The notes beneath the pieces are model-generated. The model worked only from the letters and a program-made list of their open reading frames with translations, was not told where the DNA came from and ran no database searches. Shown here in pieces: positions 46,741 to 56,234 of a stretch of DNA of 64,000 nt. Source of the stretch: Gracilariopsis chorda (taxonomy: Eukaryota; Rhodophyta; Florideophyceae; Gracilariales; Gracilariaceae). The stretch spans positions 62,001 to 126,000 of the forward strand of contig NBIV01000080.1 in NCBI GenBank assembly GCA_003194525.1, written 5' to 3'. How positions within the stretch are numbered: position 1 is the first letter of the stretch; each line of letters starts with the position of its first letter. The position numbers were made by a program, and so were the translations under genes.

Positions 46741-46762
46741 CCGATTATAATTCCGGGGACTA
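46741..46762 (-). promoter_or_regulatory. Gypsy-2 primer-binding site
   Basis: Minus-strand TAGTCCCCGGAATTATAATC, two bases from the 5' LTR, matches the Gypsy-1 site with a few substitutions and the same final AATCGG. The TGG start has mutated to TAG. Confidence 0.65.
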
Positions 46763-46764
46763 CT

Positions 46765-47709
46765 TGTGGAGCAATGTACCTCGGCGTGAAATCCTCCCGA
46801 GGTATTCGCAGCTTTCCTCTCTTGTGAGGTAGGCGCAGCGACAGGGCCCTCCATACCACACAGTGTTCGGGTGTAAAACTGAGGTGGCTTCGGCTATACT
46901 GACGGAGGTGATACGGAGAATCGGGTTACCAGCTCGTCATCGTAGTGTACAGGTCCGTGTGAGCGGTTTTCCGGTCCACGGAGAATCCAGAAAGGGAAAA
47001 GGGAAAAAGGGGAGAAACCAAAAGGGAGAGTACAACCCAGCGGGTCGTGCAGAAAGCCAAAAGACACCCGGCAGTGGGGAGCGTTGCTTGTTCAGCCAGC
47101 ACGGCAAAACTCAAGACTGAGTCGAACGGCTATCTGCTCCCACAATAGAAACTAACCAAAACGGTAAAAACAGTGAAAACTGGGCGAACCCACGGAGTAA
47201 GACAGATCAGCGGTTCTTGGTGATACTGTGCAGGTGAGCATAACGAGACCGAACGCGGTGAAACCCTAGCAGGAGTTGCTCACTTCGCGCAGGCGATATT
47301 CTCAGAGCCGAGTAACAGCTTGTCTTTATTTCAGGGTGAAACGGCAAGGGCGTCCTCCCTTAGGTACTATTGGGTCACAATAAACTAAGAATACTACTAC
47401 TGTAGTGTCCCAAACTTATGGTCCACAGACTTGTGCCACTTGGCGGCACTGCCGGCCACGGCACTACACGACAGGTGTGAATCATGCCAACCATGAATAA
47501 TATCCGTACGCTTGCCACGCGTCCATCTGAGTCAGACACCACAGAAATCACCCACGAAGGTTCTAAAGAAACCAATCAAAATTCATATCGAATTTCACCC
47601 AATATTTCCGAGGGTCCGATCATACCTGAGTTGACCCGACGCCACGTCAGTATTGAATCATTCATGATCCACCTCACCTAGAGGGTATGCGCGCACGCAT
47701 TGCTTTACA
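46765..47709 (-). repeat. Gypsy-2 5' LTR, intact, with the unoccupied Gypsy-1 target
   Basis: It is 945 bp, with ends TGTGGAGCAAT and ATTGCTTTACA, followed by GGTTT (47710-47714). At 47234-47238 it carries a single GTGAG where the other LTR has the 11.6-kb Gypsy-1 insertion, so this copy shows the pre-insertion state. Confidence 0.9.
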
Positions 47710-49505
47710 GGTTTGTGTACTCATTTATCGTTGTTTCAGCCACAATGTCTTGTCGATCATACCCAAATCGGCTCAATCCATCAGAGGTACGACCACGTCA
47801 ATATGGAGAGTGTCTGGGCATGTCGATTTTCTTCATCAATTTTCGGAGTTCCTGGACTTCAGGCCAGTCACCTCGAGGCAGTTTGGCTTTGATCAAAGTG
47901 TCAATGATCTCAGGATCTTCAATTACGCCCCCCTCCAACCAAAGAAGAATGTGATGATGTGGAGTATTTCTCTCCTGGAACTCAAGTTTCGCGGCAATCC
48001 CAATGTATTTCAAGCCAAAGAGCTGTTCTGAATTATTCTGTGGATCATTCATGATTGAACTTGCATAATGGTTGTACACTATTGCAATAAGATCTTGCCT
48101 ATCAAAAGGACGGCTTCTGTCTCCCTGTAGAGAAAACGCTCCTGTGTTTTCATTGTCCATACTAAGCCTTTTCATCACTTTCCGTCATACGTTCATTTTG
48201 AATGTGACGAAAAGCGTCGGAGAGCCCAGCCGAGCGACCATTGCTTGCACATCCAGTGGCTTTTGTCTCCAGTACGCCGGAGAGTTTTTGTGATTACATG
48301 GAAGGAAGAGTTTACCGGGAGGGCCAAGTTCATCTGTTCCGGTACGGGTCCTAGCCCCCAGCTCACGCTCTTCAACCATTTTAATCTGTTCTGTTTCCAA
48401 GTAAAGAAGTCTCAAGTCTTCAATTTTTGTGTTAGTACGAAGCAACCATTGCTGAAGAAGAGTACCAGAGTTCAGAAGCACGTTATCGGTGTACAATCAT
48501 CGCTCAAAGTGTTCTGCTCATGTTGGGTTGCTTCCGTCTCGGATGTTCGCATCCTTTGATGAAATATATGTGCTGTATCATACGGGGCATGAATATCACC
48601 GTAAGTGTAGGGCAGTGGAAAAGCCACTTTCTCAGCGTCCATTGAACCATGATTCAAACGTTTGTGCTTGACCATTCGACGTCGAAGATTTCCGGTTGAC
48701 ATGTGATGAGATTCTCGTCCCCCTACCAGCTGGGCAACTAGTTATTCCGGCCTGAAGAGTCCACTTGGCTCTACGACGGAAGCCCGCATTGCAAGAGGTT
48801 TGCCTCGACTGTCTTCTGGTAAAGGTCCTGCACTGGAGCTTACCTCGATTCGGGCTTCATGGCCACCTTGATAATTCCGGACAACTATTCATTCCTGAAA
48901 AGCGTCCGCAGAGACGTGCAGAGTAGACTCGTTCACGTTTCATCTCCTGCGAGCATTTTCGTCTGTTGTGAACAAAATTTTATATCTCTGTCGGACAATA
49001 TCTGATCTTGGTTCCAAGAGATCGTATAACTTTAGAACCAAGTATCGAATATTCGGGTTAGACCCCATTCTTCTCTTCGAAGAAGAAGAATAATCCCGTG
49101 AATGAAGACTGGGAGGACCTTCCGACCACAAATATGTGTAGTGCACGTCCTGGCCTGGAACAGAAAGAGACACATTGCCTTGAAGTGGAATAATGACGGG
49201 CCTCCACCCCGAACGTACTTCATACCCATGAATGTGACAACGGTTGCAAATAAGACATTTAAGTGTGTTGATAGCGTTTGAAAAGAACGAAAGTGATATA
49301 TGTCTTCAAGTTGCGAACTGATATGAACTCGTCTGAAAGAAACTCCAAGCAATATGGAGCTTTTATATACACAGCATGTTCTTCCGGTCTCTGTACCAAG
49401 CAGAACTGCGCCACAATATTTGCACATACGAATACAAAGCACCCACCCTGAATCTTTGAGAGGAAATCAAGTTGGTAGATGGCCGTTTCCACTGCGCGTC
49501 CCACA
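47710..49505 (-). pseudogene. Helitron-1 N-terminal zinc finger and Rep endonuclease
   Basis: From the right: the Cys motif CKYCGAVLLGTETGRTCC near 49370-49440; NVLFATVVTFMGMKYVRGGG; PGQDVHYTYLWSEGP (48940-49173). The Rep region is at 47798-48496 with first motif TFKMNV (stop) RKVMK, where TGA replaces the Trp seen in Helitron-2. Then come PFDRQDLIAIVYNHYA and the metal-binding HHH of NTPHHHILLWLEGG near 47940-47975. The reading ends at the Gypsy-2 insertion and continues at 9782. Several frameshifts are present. Confidence 0.85.
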
Positions 49506-49573
49506 ACACTCTGGAAGTGTGCCAGTGATTGGTTGGTACTGTTGATATGAAGAGATCGGACGTGCGAGGCCTT

Positions 49574-50340
49574 GAAGTATATTTTCTGCCCTTACATCCC
49601 AGACATTTTTTGGTCGTGCGACTTTTGTCGTTGCCAAGACTGGTACCCTTGGTACAGCTGTTGGTCACTTGAACGAATCTTCGAATGCGAATAACGCAAT
49701 GAATGTGCCTTTGTTTTCGAGGCCGTCGGTGGTGAATACAGTTGGTTCGCAACCACTTGGGATCATACCAAACGCTTCTGAGTCCTTCATGACTGCAGCG
49801 AAACAGACATTGCCGCAGCAACAGCAGAACCCTCTGCACCAAGTGCTAAGACCACCACAACAAGGGTTTTATAATGTGGGTGCTTCTGCTTCTAATCCGA
49901 TTACGTTTCAAGGAAACAACCAACACACAATGTTTAACTCGGGAAATATCAACTATCAGAATGCAAACGTTTCCCACCAAGGCTTTATACTGGAGGGTGG
50001 TATGGGCGTACAATTCCCAAAAGTACCTGATCCAAATAGCCAAGTGTTGTTGGGCCAACGAATGACAGATCTCTGTACATCTAACAGCGAGATGCCAGGG
50101 GCTGAAAGCATGTACGAGAATGGAGGGACGACAGGGGATGGCTTGGGAAACGCTTCATTTTTGGGGTTCGCGAATCAACAAGGAAACGCGGGAATAAGCC
50201 ATGTATCTTCAATAGGGGACATGCGACGGTCCCAGCTGGCAACTATACCTGGGAATGAAACACCTGATCAGATGATGGAAAACCTTCTATTTGGAATGGG
50301 AGGAATTGCTTCATCCCCGTCAGGTGCACCCGAGTTTTAG
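49574..50340 (+). CDS. Asn/Gln/Gly-rich protein, C-terminal part; 5' end missing or spliced
   Basis: The frame is open from about 49574 to TAG 50338-50340. There is no ATG at the start; the first internal ATG is near 49699. The product is low-complexity, rich in Asn, Gln, Gly, Ser and Met (LPQQQQNPLHQVLRPPQQ, then N/G-rich blocks), with a tail DQMMENLLFGMGG. This is the kind of disordered tail found in transcription regulators or RNA-binding proteins; no domain is recognised. Near 49590-49611 a pyrimidine-rich run ends in CAG, a possible splice acceptor, so the first exon may lie upstream, beyond Helitron-1. The stop is 43 bp from the stop of the convergent gene at 50384. Confidence 0.6.
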
Positions 50341-50383
50341 TTTTAGAGCACGGGGGCGCTGTTTAGTGTTGTAGATGTCTGTA

Positions 50384-51172
50384 TCATGGAGCGTTCCAAA
50401 TGTGATGGACAGCAGCCTTTCGTTCCAGGCTTAGTCTGAAGAATGCTCTTGTCTTGACTACCAGCTGGCGGCATACTTGGACTGTGGCTGCAAATAGTTC
50501 TTCCCCTCCGCAGTCTCCCATTGCATACACTGACATAAAGCCGTCATCATTTTCTAACGCTGTATCGAATACGATACACACAACTGCATCAGCTTCTCTC
50601 TCTTCCACCACGACGGGGTCGACAATGATCGCATTATTGTGAATAGATACCGATGCTGCGAGCGGTAGTGCTCGCAGAGGAAGCCCTGCATCTATAAGAG
50701 CAATAGTTGTTGAGTTGATTGCAGCACATATGACGCCGCCGCTGTCCGCAAGGACTTGAACCGCAACAACGACCGCCTTCCGTGGATGAAGCGTTGCCAG
50801 TACAAGATACGAAACGAGCGCTTCCAAATCTCTTGTTATCACCGATTCTGTTCCAGCTCCCGTCTCAGCTCCTGCCACATTGCTCATTGCCTCACGACGT
50901 CCGAAAGCTACATGCACATGTACAGCCTCCGCATCCTGTTTGTTGTGTGGAAATTCAATAGGACCATAGATAGCCACCAGTACATCTGTAGTGCCCAGTC
51001 GCACTCTTGCTGAACCGTCTGCTCGTGTTAACTCACCGTATGAAACTGACATTGCACGCATCTCGCCATGGGATCGCCCATCCCTTCGGCCCGCAGTGCT
51101 TTCAGTCCTCATTCCAAGCATTGAATCTACTCCACTCCACTCTCCACGGAAAGAGAGAGAATCGGAATCCAT
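50384..51172 (-). CDS. RRP46: Exosome RNase PH-like subunit, RRP46/EXOSC5-like
   Basis: The ORF gives 262 residues from ATG 51172 to TGA 50384. Upstream there is only a TTG in frame, so this is the first possible ATG. The RNase PH fold is clear: GRSHGEMRAMSVSYGELTRA, then DGSARVRLGTTDVLVAIYGP, AVVVAVQVLADSGGVICAAI and a C-terminal IIVDPVVVEEREADAVV. The R-x-D-G-S-A-x-x-x-x-G-x-T-x-V-L-x-x-x-Y-G-P pattern fits RRP46/EXOSC5 better than RRP41. In eukaryotes this subunit is part of the catalytically inert ring of the RNA exosome, which processes and degrades RNA in the nucleus and cytoplasm. It is longer than human EXOSC5 (235 residues), mainly at the N-terminus. The ORF is uninterrupted and contrasts with the decayed elements around it. 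Confidence 0.85.
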   Translation of the reverse strand: MDSDSLSFRGEWSGVDSMLGMRTESTAGRRDGRSHGEMRAMSVSYGELTRADGSARVRLGTTDVLVAIYGPIEFPHNKQDAEAVHVHVAFGRREAMSNVAGAETGAGTESVITRDLEALVSYLVLATLHPRKAVVVAVQVLADSGGVICAAINSTTIALIDAGLPLRALPLAASVSIHNNAIIVDPVVVEEREADAVVCIVFDTALENDDGFMSVYAMGDCGGEELFAATVQVCRQLVVKTRAFFRLSLERKAAVHHIWNAP

Positions 51173-51721
51173 TATTTTATCCTCAGTCTTTAGTGCACGC
51201 AAGACAGAGAATTAACTTCAGTAATGAGCAAGACTGACGCGCCGAAGAAGAGATTACAAAATTCTTCGATGTCGTCGTTTCTTTTTGATCTTCCGTCGCC
51301 TGGCCTGGTGAAAAAGTGAAAACTTATGAATTGTGGCAACACGTAGGTCCTGATGGCGGTGTAACGGCTTAAGCTGCGATTGCCGAGAATGAATCTTGAC
51401 ATTCAAAAGCGAGAAAGGTCTTTGAGTTATTGTATGATGGGATCATGGTGCAAGAAACTTGAGCACTGACACTTAGAGCGGGTACTGTTGCGCATGGAAT
51501 AAGAAAGAACCTACAACGGAACGATTTCGATTTTTTGTTGCTACAGTCCACGAAACCCGAATAAAGCCACCCCCCACTTCCACCATTGTTCTTGAACGAC
51601 TCTTTCCTTTCTGTAGCACGGCCATTCGGACGGATGGAGCTGACAAACGTAACCTTTGTGTCAAGTCAGATTACGTTCCAACCCTGTTGGATGCCTCTAG
51701 TTAACCAATAACAATTCATAC
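51173..51721. other. Intergenic region upstream of the RRP46-like gene
   Basis: It must contain the promoter of the minus-strand gene. Only short ORFs are found. I see no repeat or clear element here. Confidence 0.5.
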
Positions 51722-52905
51722 CAGCGTAATTCAATTAAAATCTACTTACCTTATTTCTACCTCATTCAAAAGCGCGCGCACTACGTATTAGTCTAAAAAC
51801 CATAACAATTCCACCTGCATCTTCCTCAGTTTCCCCAAGTCCAACAAAGGTCAAGATAGGACGCGGTGAGCCCCTGTCCGACAAAGGAAAAGGCATGATT
51901 CTTGCAGCTTCAGCTCACTGTTGCTCGCAGAAAGAAATAGCTCAGACTTTGAATCGCTCTCGAACTGTTTTGCAGAACTTTTTACGGAATCCCCAAAAGT
52001 ACAATACTCAGTTTATAGGATCTACCATAAAAAAACTGACCCCTACTGACAAAAGAGCGTTACTTCGCACCGCTTCAAACACAAATTTATCTGCAAGAGA
52101 GCTCCGTAAAGCTCTTTCACTACTGATATCTGTCAGAAGAGCTCAAAAGATTTTGAAGGACGATCCCAATTTAATTTATAAGAGGGTGAAGAAGGTACTA
52201 ATGATGAAAAAACGCTATAAAAAAGAACGAGCAATTTGGGTTCGTTATAAAATGACCATGTCTATGCAACAATGGAAGAAAACTATTTTTTCCGATGAGA
52301 AACAGTTTAAAGTTGATGGTCCGGATGGGTTCGCATACTATACTGCTGCCATGATCTTCATAAGAAAGAAGTGGTCTTTTCAAAGAGTCAAAATGGTGGA
52401 GATCCGGTCATATTATGGAGTATATGTTCCTTTTATGGTTTGAGTAATTTAGTAGTTTGCAAAGGTAATATGGATTCTAAGAAGTACTGAAAATTACTAG
52501 AGAAGGAATTGCTACCGTTTGCAGCCGAAAAATTGGGAGAAGTTAATGCTTTTCAAGAACATGGGGCTCTTATATATTTGTATGTTTATACTACGCAGTT
52601 GTTAAAGGACCGCAATGTTGGTGTTCTTCCCTGGCCGGCTAAGTCTCCCGACCTAAACATTATGGAAAACATCTGGGTACTGTTGACACTTCGAGTGTAT
52701 GCTAATCAGCGCCATTTGCGGATGTTGGAACGCTTTTGGAAATTGTTGGGGACTGCTGGAACGAGTTGACCAATGAGTACTTGGAAACTCTGTACATGTC
52801 TTCACAAAAGCGTTGCGTAAAAGTGGTGGAAAAGAAGGGAGAAATGACGAAGTATTGAGTCATATAAAGGTGTTTGTTGTTTTGGATTTTAATTAGGTTT
52901 CGTAG
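51722..52905 (+). mobile_element. Decayed Tc1/mariner-like transposon
   Basis: The transposase starts near 51855 (GEPLSDKGKG, then ATG 51895). It has an N-terminal helix-turn-helix (QKEIAQTLNRSRTVLQNFL), the first catalytic block IFSDEKQFKVDGPDG (52290-52330), a degenerate second block (FQEHGALIYLYV, where FQ-DNA-H is usual, so the second Asp is lost), and WPAKSPDLNIMENIW near 52630-52675. A stop at 52441 and a frameshift split it. AATTAAAATC appears near both ends in opposite orientation (about 51735 and 52890) and is probably part of the terminal repeats. Exact ends are not certain. Confidence 0.8.
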
Positions 52906-52980
52906 TCTTGTTCAAGCTATCTACCCTTTTACGTTGACCTGCGAGGCCTTCCGCTCTACAAGGCTGCCTAACTGCGCTCG

Positions 52981-53640
52981 TTACTGGGTTGAAGAAGCGC
53001 AGTGTGCTACCCTGCCTCCCTTCCTTTCACGTAATGTCACAGGAAGGAAGAGGCCGGTGGCTTTATTCAGCTTTCGCGAAGTGTACAGTAGCGGTACTGC
53101 TAACCGTTTACCCTTGGTATTGGTAGCAATGTAACCCTTTACCTGGCCATCGTCGAAGGTCATCCTGTGGTTTGGCGAAGACCACCGTGGAACGTGATAT
53201 TCCGCGCAGTTACGAAAACGTATCCCGTCTTCTTCTACAACGGAAAAGGGCAACCCCTGTGTCACCAGTATAGAGTGAAGTTTGAACACCGGACCCCGCC
53301 ATTGCATTAAGACGAACCACAACATGAATGGTGTCCCGACAAAGGAGCACAGTCGCGACGTCATGATTCCTTGCGCTTGATAAACGGATGTTGAACGGAT
53401 CAAGCCACTCCTTTTGCAAAGCTATGAATATTGCCATCGAAATAGAATGAAACCAAGTAGTGTTGAGTGTTGTTCAAGCCCATGGGTTCTTGTCTTGCAG
53501 TTGTGGAAACAGTGAAGAGGACAGGAATGGTATTGTTGACCATCACTTGACAGCGAAGACTTCTTCGCCTAAGAAAGCCTACTGATTTTTTAGAACTAAG
53601 GACGAGATCGAATGTTTGTCCATCCACACATTCCTATTCT
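52981..53640 (-). pseudogene. Frameshifted ORF of unknown function
   Basis: Three overlapping minus-strand frames look like parts of one reading: 53403-53627 (SLRCQVMVNNTIPVLFTV.., TQHYLVSFYFDGN), a middle piece around 53210-53400, and 52981-53250 (VVEEDGIRFRNCAEYHVPRW.., DDGQVKGYIATNTKG). There is no ATG start, and two frame changes would be needed. I recognise no family. It may be a decayed gene or a gene with small introns. Confidence 0.35.
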
Positions 53641-53881
53641 TCGGAGGCCCTTCGCTGATGCCTCGGTGAGCAGGAAATTGAACGAATCAGTACCGCTGTT
53701 TGCTATTGCCAGCAAGAGTGTACGTGATCTACAATGTGTGGTTGCCTTGGGTGCCCATGATTTTCATCGGTCCGAGTTTGATATGACTCAAAAAGACAGA
53801 CTAAGATATCTTGTGCACGTTTCTACCACAGGAGAACGAGGTACGAATGTGATACTTTACGAAATGAGTTTACAAAGTTGA

Positions 53882-54424
53882 AGATCCGCTCAGAAAGAGC
53901 ATGAATGTGCAATAGCTCTGACGTAGACGTATTGCACGGAACCTGTCATGTACATTCGTGAGAATGTACGCTTATCAAACTACGATTACACACCACGGAA
54001 ACTTCGATAATCCTGCTGCTTCTTCGTAAAGTATCGTAATCGGGATACTTCTTGCTACAGCGGCAGAAAATGTTGTCTGTGAGAAGCTCATCTTCGCCGA
54101 TCTCTGATTACGATGGACTGCGTTCTCCTATATCTCTTTCCGAGGTGTGCCTTTTCCTCAGTTAATGATAGGGAAAACCGATTGGAGCCTTGCGTTGACC
54201 CCCTACAAAGACAAGAAACATTGTGATCGTGTTACCTGGTATATCTGACACTTTCTTCATGGACGAGGCATTGTAATATCCCGCGGCTGAGATTCTAAGA
54301 CTGTGTGTTCTTGGTGGGTTGGTGCAGATCGCTACCACTGTCTCATAATGGTTAAGAATATTGGCTGTCCTGACCATTCTACTACCAAGCCACTTACTGA
54401 AAACGAAGTGCACAACATAGCAGT
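53882..54424. other. Stretch without a supported gene
   Basis: Only short ORFs with no recognisable content are present. I see no repeat structure here. Confidence 0.4.
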
Positions 54425-54545
54425 CCGCTCTCCTATGTTTGCCAGACTTGTCAAACTTGTTAGTCATGTAGTTATTCTTCGGATTTGCTTCTGCACTCTT
54501 TGAGTATATGCCCACAACGTGTTCATTACTGCCACGTTAGTCATG
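54425..54545 (-). pseudogene. Partial duplicate of the 3' end of the secreted-protein gene
   Basis: YSKSAEAN..FDKSGKHRRAD matches the C-terminus of the gene at 55242-56234 (CSKSAEAK..MDKSGKHGRED). The DNA also matches over about 120 bp, including the stretch just upstream (TGGGCA, CTC-AAGAG-GC). No ATG precedes it, and the rest of the gene is missing. It is a broken partial copy less than 1 kb from the intact gene. Confidence 0.6.
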
Positions 54546-55241
54546 CCCATTGCGAATGATACGTTAAGCAACATGGTGTTCAGAAGACTAAAGCCTTCCA
54601 GTGGGATTTTGGTGTCGAGAAATGTCGCTAGCGACTACTTTCGTTCTTTGAAACCGTAATAGAAGTTATGGTCGGACCCCATTATATGCTATCGGAGCTA
54701 TTGACAAACAGGCAACCAACACTTTATCTTCACCAACTGGCCGCAAGGCCTTCGTACATATCAGTTCACCCGGTAAAACCGGTATAGGTGCTGAGCTACC
54801 AAACAAGTCCCTCATTCACCACAACAAAGTCCCAAGAACTGTAGTTGAGCCTCGTGAACTGCGTCGTTTTTCTACCCGACGGTAAGCTAAAGGCTGCAAC
54901 AGCTATTTCCCCCTCTTCCTTGAGCCTCATTGCTCCATCAAGAAGAGAAGCCGGTGGCAAAGCTGAATGGGACTCAACTCCAGTACGTTCAAATGGTATT
55001 GATTCTTGGTTCAAAGAATACAAGACAGTTCATCAACAAACACGGCAACGATAAGCTCACGGCTCAGTAATACGATATGAAGTTCTCATCTAGCTCGATT
55101 CAGCGATCACTAGGATATTGGGATTGCATTCTTTACATGATTGCTAGGTGTGCACTATTCCGAAGGCATACCAGCGGTAGGTGAACATGGCCGCACTTCT
55201 CATCAAATAGTTACAACCAACTCCACATGCGTGTTCACACA
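54546..55241. other. Spacer downstream of the secreted-protein gene
   Basis: It holds short ORFs only and presumably includes the 3' untranslated region of the gene to its right. Nothing else is recognised. Confidence 0.4.
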
Positions 55242-56234
55242 TTAATCTTCTCTACCGTGTTTGCCAGATTTGTCCATGTTCTCAACCCTGCTCTCAATCC
55301 TCGCTTTGGCTTCGGCGCTCTTGGAGCAGTTGCCCATCACGCGTTTACGACCCTCATTGCTGTTCGATCGCCCTTCACGAGCACGCTTCGCCGCCTCTCC
55401 GGCCTTGCTGCACGATTCCTTACGAAGTTTGGTTTGTTTCTCCTCCTCTTCCTTCAGTTTGTCGCAATCCTCACATTCCTTGTGCTCCTTGTCGGCCTTT
55501 TCTTCGGCCTCCTTCAGCTTGTCCTTTGCGCGCTTGGCTTCTTTATCACGCTTGCTCGCGGTTTTCTTGAGATCGGCAACCAATCGACGTTCCTTGTTCA
55601 CCTCAGCAGCTTTTAGACTCACCTGTAGAGCTTCGCGTGCAGCCTCGGTGGCGGATTGTCTTACCACTTCAGCGTCCTTCTCGAGTTCATCGGTTTCCTC
55701 GTCAGATAGTTCATCTCTGAACGGTTCAATCGACCTGAGAGCCTCATTCACGGCGGACACGTCGGACTGGGCCTTTGCCACTAACTGATAAGACTCAGCG
55801 GTGTATGCAGAAGCGGCGTCATTGGAGTGCGAAGCCTCAACCAATGCGTTCTCGGCGGCGTCGAGCGTATCCAACATGTGATCAAAGGCGGTGCATTGTC
55901 CAGCATCCGGAGTGAGATGACACCCGAACGGTACACTCTCACTGGGAATGACGTTCTCCACAGCGGTGTACATAGCGCACTTGGTGCGTTTACACATGGT
56001 GTATCCAAGACAATCACACCGATATCCTGTGTTGCATTCGCCAAGAAGGCACATTCCTTCATTATCGGGCTTCATGCAAACGCCGGAGGGTTCCATCTGT
56101 GAACAGGGGCACGAATCGTCACTGAAAACGCATCCAACGCCCTGGGTAGCCTGGGCTTGTACAAAGTGCACGAGGTTCAGTGTGCATACCGCGAACACAG
56201 CAATGTGCAGTGAAGAGCGAGAGTAGAAGTTCAT
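55242..56234 (-). CDS. Secreted Cys-rich protein with long coiled-coil tail
   Basis: The ORF is intact, 330 residues from ATG 56234. Residues 1-27 form a signal peptide (hydrophobic IAVFAVCTLNLVHFV, cleavage about VQA-QA). Residues 33-80 are Cys-rich with an EGF-like spacing (CVFSDDSCPC, GVC, GMCLLGECNTGYRCDC, MCKRTKC), and two more Cys follow near 105-115. From about residue 120 the protein is highly charged and Ala/Glu/Lys-rich, a long coiled coil (KEAKRAKDKLKEAEEKADKE), with a small Cys pair ECEDC. The tail is basic. Export to the cell wall or outside is likely; function is unknown. Wall or matrix proteins of this design occur in algae, but the family is not one I can name. Confidence 0.75.
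   Translation of the reverse strand: MNFYSRSSLHIAVFAVCTLNLVHFVQAQATQGVGCVFSDDSCPCSQMEPSGVCMKPDNEGMCLLGECNTGYRCDCLGYTMCKRTKCAMYTAVENVIPSESVPFGCHLTPDAGQCTAFDHMLDTLDAAENALVEASHSNDAASAYTAESYQLVAKAQSDVSAVNEALRSIEPFRDELSDEETDELEKDAEVVRQSATEAAREALQVSLKAAEVNKERRLVADLKKTASKRDKEAKRAKDKLKEAEEKADKEHKECEDCDKLKEEEEKQTKLRKESCSKAGEAAKRAREGRSNSNEGRKRVMGNCSKSAEAKARIESRVENMDKSGKHGRED

Larger units (their letters stand above)
9783..47709 (-). mobile_element. Gypsy-2, Ty3/gypsy chromodomain retrotransposon, host to Gypsy-1 and Gypsy-3
   Basis: The element lies between GGTTT target duplications (9778-9782 and 47710-47714). Its outer ends are TGTATAGCAAT and ATTGCTTTACA, near-perfect inverted termini. The right LTR (46765-47709) is the 5' LTR; the left one is split by Gypsy-1 (9783-10256 plus 21843-22314, 946 bp in all). 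After removing Gypsy-1 and Gypsy-3 it is about 12.3 kb, including a 600-bp LTR-like insertion, close to Gypsy-1 in size and layout. Gene order on the minus strand is gag, protease, RT, RNase H, integrase, chromodomain; on the plus strand there is one antisense gene next to the 3' LTR. All ORFs are damaged. Confidence 0.9.
5275..49610 (-). mobile_element. Helitron-1, rolling-circle transposon split by nested insertions
   Basis: The two ends of one Helitron are separated by nearly 38 kb. The N-terminal zinc-finger and Rep part is at 47715-49505 and the helicase part at 6603-9782, all on the minus strand. At the Gypsy-2 junction the frame resumes exactly once one copy of the GGTTT duplication is removed: ..TTINEYTN on one side joins VTYRRRMTEYLKVVPYNP on the other, the order found in Helitron proteins. 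A second insertion at 9127-9672 interrupts it. Without the inserts the element is roughly 5.9 kb. The right (5') edge is uncertain within 49505-49670. Stops and frameshifts show it is inactive. Confidence 0.8.

Noticed and set aside
49363-49842. Minus-strand ORF overlapping the Asn/Gln-rich gene
   Set aside because: Its left part is a frame of the Helitron-1 N-terminus; the rest is an accidental reading opposite the plus-strand gene.
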